Source: Bacteroidales bacterium (lineage in GTDB: Bacteria > Bacteroidota > Bacteroidia > Bacteroidales > UBA12077). From it: a stretch of DNA of 21,693 nucleotides. The stretch covers positions 1 to 21,693 of the forward strand of contig JAUVUS010000001.1 in NCBI GenBank assembly GCA_030600865.1, given 5' to 3'. Position numbers and translations under genes: made by a program. This document shows, in pieces, positions 19,121-21,693 of this stretch (its first letter is position 1; each line of letters starts with the position of its first letter). The notes beneath the pieces were generated by a model. That model made no database searches and had not been told where the DNA came from. It saw only the letters and a list, made by a program, of their open reading frames with translations.

Positions 19121-19163
19121 ACTGAGCGTTCACATTGAGCGTAGTCGAAATGTAGTCGAAGTA
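19121..19163. repeat. TGAGCGTAGTCGAA-type dispersed repeat
   Basis: ACTGAGCG (19121-19128), TTGAGCGTAGTCGAAATG (19135-19152) and TGTAGTCGAAGT (19151-19162) form overlapping partial copies of a unit close to ACTGAGCGTAGTCGAAGT. I recall this unit (TTCGACTACGCTCAGT on the other strand) as a common intergenic repeat in Bacteroidota. It lies 25 bp before the ATPase start codon, so it would be in the mRNA leader if the importer is one transcript. Confidence 0.6.
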
Positions 19164-19187
19164 TAACAGTAGAACCCTTAATTTTAT

Positions 19188-20240
19188 ATGCAAAGCCAGG
19201 ATAACATATTGAAAATAAATAATCTTGAAATTGGATATCCTTCTAAAAATGGAGTGAATAATATCCTTTTTAAAGATATTAACTTATCTGGAAATTCTGG
19301 CGAACTTATTGCTCTTGTTGGAAAGAACGGAATAGGTAAAAGCACTCTTTTAAGAAATATTACGGGCTTACAACAATTGATTAAGGGTGAGATTCATTTT
19401 TTTGATAAATCAAAAGAAAAATTTAGCAGAACCGAATTTGCCAGAATGGTAAGTTTCGTTTCAACAGAGATTGTGAATGTTAGTAATTTAAGTGTTTTTG
19501 ATTTAGTTTCATTAGGCCGATTTCCACATACGAATTGGTTTGGTAAATTACAATCGGGCGATATAATTAAATCAACACGAGCACTTGAGATGGTTGGAAT
19601 GAATGATTTTGCCCGAAAAAATATCAATGAAATTAGTGATGGTGAACGACAAAGGGTTATGATTGCTCGTACTCTGGCTCAGGATACTAAGATTATTGTT
19701 TTGGATGAACCTACAGCTTTTCTTGATTTACCCAATAAATATGAGATAATTCATTTGCTGAATAAACTGTCGAAACAAGAGAATAAAACCGTAATTTTCT
19801 CAACTCATGATTTAAATATTGCAATACAGGAAGCAGATAAGGTTTGGCTTATGCTTGATGATGAAATTGTTGATGGTGCACCGGAAGACCTTATCCTAAA
19901 TGAAACTTTCAATAAGATTTTTGAAAAATCAAATCTTAATTTTGATAAGGTAAAAGGCGATTTTAGAATGCATAGAAAACATACTGAAAAGATTGGATTA
20001 ATCGGAGATGGCATATATTATAATTGGACAAAAAAGGCTCTTGAACGATTAAACTTTTCAGTTGATAAAGGAAATGAAGTAATACAGTATGTAAAAATTG
20101 AAACTAGGAATAATTCTTGTAAGTGGATATTAATAAAAAATAAAAACAAACATGAATTTGATTCCATATACGATTTATCTTTATATTTGAGAGTACAAAC
20201 CTGTCTGCCGACAGGCAGGCTAAATTCTAATAAATTATGA
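19188..20240 (+). CDS. ABC importer ATPase, FecE/BtuD family, with C-terminal extension
   Basis: A 350-aa ATPase that powers the preceding permease. Walker A is GKNGIGKST (45-53), the signature motif is ISDGERQRV (149-157; D in place of the usual second-position G), Walker B is VLDEPT (D173, E174), and the H-loop histidine is H207 in STHD. FecE-type ATPases usually end near residue 255-260. Here about 90 further residues follow (RMHRKHTEKIGLIGDGIYYNW onward), a small alpha/beta extension I have seen in Bacteroidota homologues but cannot assign. The last 12 residues (TCLPTGRLNSNKL region) are encoded by a palindromic repeat and the sequence just after it. The stop codon overlaps the start of the next gene (ATGA). 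The gene is split from the permease gene by 173 bp of repeats. Confidence 0.92.
   Translation: MQSQDNILKINNLEIGYPSKNGVNNILFKDINLSGNSGELIALVGKNGIGKSTLLRNITGLQQLIKGEIHFFDKSKEKFSRTEFARMVSFVSTEIVNVSNLSVFDLVSLGRFPHTNWFGKLQSGDIIKSTRALEMVGMNDFARKNINEISDGERQRVMIARTLAQDTKIIVLDEPTAFLDLPNKYEIIHLLNKLSKQENKTVIFSTHDLNIAIQEADKVWLMLDDEIVDGAPEDLILNETFNKIFEKSNLNFDKVKGDFRMHRKHTEKIGLIGDGIYYNWTKKALERLNFSVDKGNEVIQYVKIETRNNSCKWILIKNKNKHEFDSIYDLSLYLRVQTCLPTGRLNSNKL
20200..20220. repeat. Palindromic dispersed repeat at the 3' end of the ATPase gene
   Basis: CCTGTCTGCCGACAGGCAGG (20200-20219) folds into an 8-bp stem with one G-T-type mismatch around CCGA. It shares CCTGCCGACA/TGTCGGCAGG with the repeat inside the kinase gene. 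It is read in frame as TCLPTGR and extends the ATPase by a few residues beyond an otherwise expected end. Confidence 0.75.
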
Positions 20241-20449
20241 AAGGCTTAAAGAAAATTACTTCGTACATTTTAATAACATTTGTTTTATTAATTACCGTTA
20301 TTTCTCTTTTGGGAATTTGGGAAATAATTTCTCTTGAAGATGTAATGAGAAAGATATTTACATCGCTGTTTATAATATTTGTAGCTTCTGTAATTGTATT
20401 ATTTATTTTCTCGGTTATAATACGCGATTCAAGCGACGATAAAAACTAA
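20237..20449 (+). CDS. Small two-segment membrane protein overlapping the ATPase gene
   Basis: A 70-aa protein with a basic N-terminus (MKGLKKITS), two strongly hydrophobic segments (about YILITFVLLITVISLLGIW and IFTSLFIIFVASVIVLFIFSVII), and an acidic tail RDSSDDKN. Both termini are probably cytoplasmic. Its ATG overlaps the TGA of the importer ATPase (ATGA), suggesting translational coupling. Whether it serves the importer is open; the overlap may be a by-product of repeat insertion at the end of the ATPase gene. I recognise no family. It is closed by the shared terminator at 20464-20491. Confidence 0.7.
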   Translation: MKGLKKITSYILITFVLLITVISLLGIWEIISLEDVMRKIFTSLFIIFVASVIVLFIFSVIIRDSSDDKN

Positions 20450-20463
20450 AAATCATATAAAAG

Positions 20464-20491
20464 AAAAGAGCGCTTAATTGCGCTCTTTTTT
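20464..20491. terminator. Bidirectional terminator between convergent genes
   Basis: A perfect 10-bp stem, AAAAGAGCGC (20464-20473) paired with GCGCTCTTTT (20480-20489), loop TTAATT, then T residues to 20491. On the plus strand it ends the importer operon; on the minus strand it is followed by TTTTCTTTT. The TAA stop of the thioredoxin-like gene (20476-20474) lies in the loop, so one arm of the hairpin encodes its last residues. Confidence 0.88.
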
Positions 20492-21693
20492 AATTTCTTT
20501 AGCTATATCTTTTTTCCCCAGCTCAATTTCCAGTATATTTTTTAGTGTTTCATGTCCAATTCTTTTTGCAATTATCTTCTTGTTTTCATCAAGCAAGTAA
20601 ATCGTTGGGGTGCTGTAGATATTATAAAAGAACCTGAAATTTGTAAGGTTATAAGGATCCCAAACATTATTCCAGTCATCAAAACCATTTTTGTGGATAT
20701 ATTCAGACCATTCTTCTTTATCGCCTTGGGTATACACGGCAAATACATCAAATTCATCCCTGCTAAATTCCTGGTATAATTCGTGTACTTTAGGAGTAAC
20801 TTTTTTACAGTGGCCACAATGAGGCTCATAGAAATAGACCAAAATAAATTTAGAATTTATTTCTTGTAAACGGGCATATCCTTCTGTTAAAGTCTCCATC
20901 TTAAGATCCTGGGCGATATTTCCAACTAAGTTAAATCGTAATTTAGAAACCTGTTCTTTTAGTTTTTGTGTGGTTTCATCATCTAACCAGTCAACTTTGC
21001 CCGATAAATAATATGTTTCCGCAACGTGAACGAATACTTTATCCATTCCCATTATATTGCTTTTTTGAAATGTATTTATAAAATACCTGATAATATATTG
21101 AAACATTTCTTCATCGGTTTCTGCTTGTGTGGCAACAATATCAATATATCTGTTAAGTGTATCAGGATTCTGAATTAATACTTTTGTAAAGAATGTTTCC
21201 AGTTTATTATGAAAAATAGGAGTTCTTAAAAATCTTTTATCTGAAAAATCGATATTATCCAGGTAATGCTGGCGGTTGTAATTATATGAATGAAACCATC
21301 TTACTGAATCTTTGTTTTGAATAGAATCTGGAATTTCAATTTCCGGAATTTCCGGATTTTTCATTGCTTTTATAATAACGCCCAAAAGAGTTCCTTCATT
21401 TTCTGATATTGTTATATTCCAATAATCTTTTACTTCAGCAGATAATCCTTTAAGTTGATCTTTTAGTATTTGTGTCGAATCCGAGCTTTCATCCAGTACT
21501 TTTAATCTGTTTTGAATTTTACTTGATTCAGCGTTTTTATCAATCATGTATTGCTGGAACTCTTTGAATGCTGAATTTTCTTCTGATCCTTTTATTTTTA
21601 AATTCTTAATTAAATTATCTGTTGATGTTTCAATAGAAAATTCCTGATCTTCTCCAACCAAAATATCAAAATATTTTTTCGATGGTAAAACAA
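20474..21693 (-). CDS. Thioredoxin-fold lipoprotein/periplasmic protein, DUF5106 type (5' partial)
   Basis: The reading frame is open to the right edge of the window (codons for LPSKKYFDILVGEDQ precede the first possible TTG), so the start is missing and at least 405 residues are present. The N-terminal part (KYFDILVGEDQEFSIETSTDNL) resembles DUF4369. A helical middle region (about 21350-20890) fits DUF5106, and the C-terminal domain is a TlpA-like thioredoxin fold with active site CGHC (20818-20807, in YEPHCGHCKK) and cis-proline motif STPTIYLLDENKKIIAKRIG. Such proteins act in the periplasm of Bacteroidota, probably in disulfide exchange or reduction. The export signal would lie outside the window. 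It is convergent with the importer operon and ends in the shared terminator hairpin. Confidence 0.88.
   Translation of the reverse strand, partial: VLPSKKYFDILVGEDQEFSIETSTDNLIKNLKIKGSEENSAFKEFQQYMIDKNAESSKIQNRLKVLDESSDSTQILKDQLKGLSAEVKDYWNITISENEGTLLGVIIKAMKNPEIPEIEIPDSIQNKDSVRWFHSYNYNRQHYLDNIDFSDKRFLRTPIFHNKLETFFTKVLIQNPDTLNRYIDIVATQAETDEEMFQYIIRYFINTFQKSNIMGMDKVFVHVAETYYLSGKVDWLDDETTQKLKEQVSKLRFNLVGNIAQDLKMETLTEGYARLQEINSKFILVYFYEPHCGHCKKVTPKVHELYQEFSRDEFDVFAVYTQGDKEEWSEYIHKNGFDDWNNVWDPYNLTNFRFFYNIYSTPTIYLLDENKKIIAKRIGHETLKNILEIELGKKDIAKEIKKERN

Noticed and set aside
19015..19187. Possible CRISPR or tandem array
   Set aside because: The repeats are short, degenerate and irregularly spaced, with no spacer pattern and no cas genes.
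20200..20220. Terminator at the end of the ATPase gene
   Set aside because: The hairpin has no T run after it and lies within coding sequence upstream of the overlapping small gene; a better terminator is at 20464-20491.

Overview
The window is a stretch of core-type chromosome from an AT-rich member of the Bacteroidota, most likely Bacteroidales or Marinilabiliales. This rests on promoter signals of the form TTTG-19 bp-TAnnTTTG, the absence of clear Shine-Dalgarno sequences, a very large SecA, Bacteroidota-restricted families (DUF6913, DUF4465, DUF5106-thioredoxin), and short dispersed palindromes of a kind I associate with this phylum. I see no rRNA, tRNA, transposase, phage gene or CRISPR array.

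Layout. 1-1088 (minus): ribosomal operon rpsF-rpsR-rplI, without the ssb gene found between rpsF and rpsR in many other phyla. 1301-7042 (plus): dnaX, ferritin and secA, with factor-independent terminators after ferritin and secA. 7195-9604 (minus): two envelope lipoproteins (a TPR protein resembling COG3014 and an LpoB-like protein) and a small membrane protein. 9676-13163 (minus): ligA, DUF6913 and dapA. 13304-14020 (plus): a DUF4465 lipoprotein that may be surface exposed. 14061-16595 (minus): a hybrid sensor kinase with a periplasmic solute-binding sensor. 16768-20449 (plus): a complete FecBCD/BtuFCD-type metal-chelate importer (binding lipoprotein, permease, ATPase) and a 70-residue membrane protein overlapping the ATPase by 4 bp. 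20474-21693 (minus): a thioredoxin-fold protein truncated by the window edge.

Most interesting signals. First, an uninterrupted A10 run in dnaX lies where the clamp-loader core should end. Both alternative frames stop within five codons, as expected for a programmed slippage site making a short gamma-like DnaX beside full-length tau. Second, palindromic dispersed repeats lie inside coding sequence: about 28 extra residues in the ATPase domain of the hybrid kinase, and the last codons of the importer ATPase. They resemble in principle the protein-coding palindromic elements of Rickettsia. Third, other repeat families fill gaps inside operons (8535-8575, 19021-19110, 19121-19163). No wholly new multi-gene system is evident; the rest is mostly recognisable housekeeping and envelope functions.
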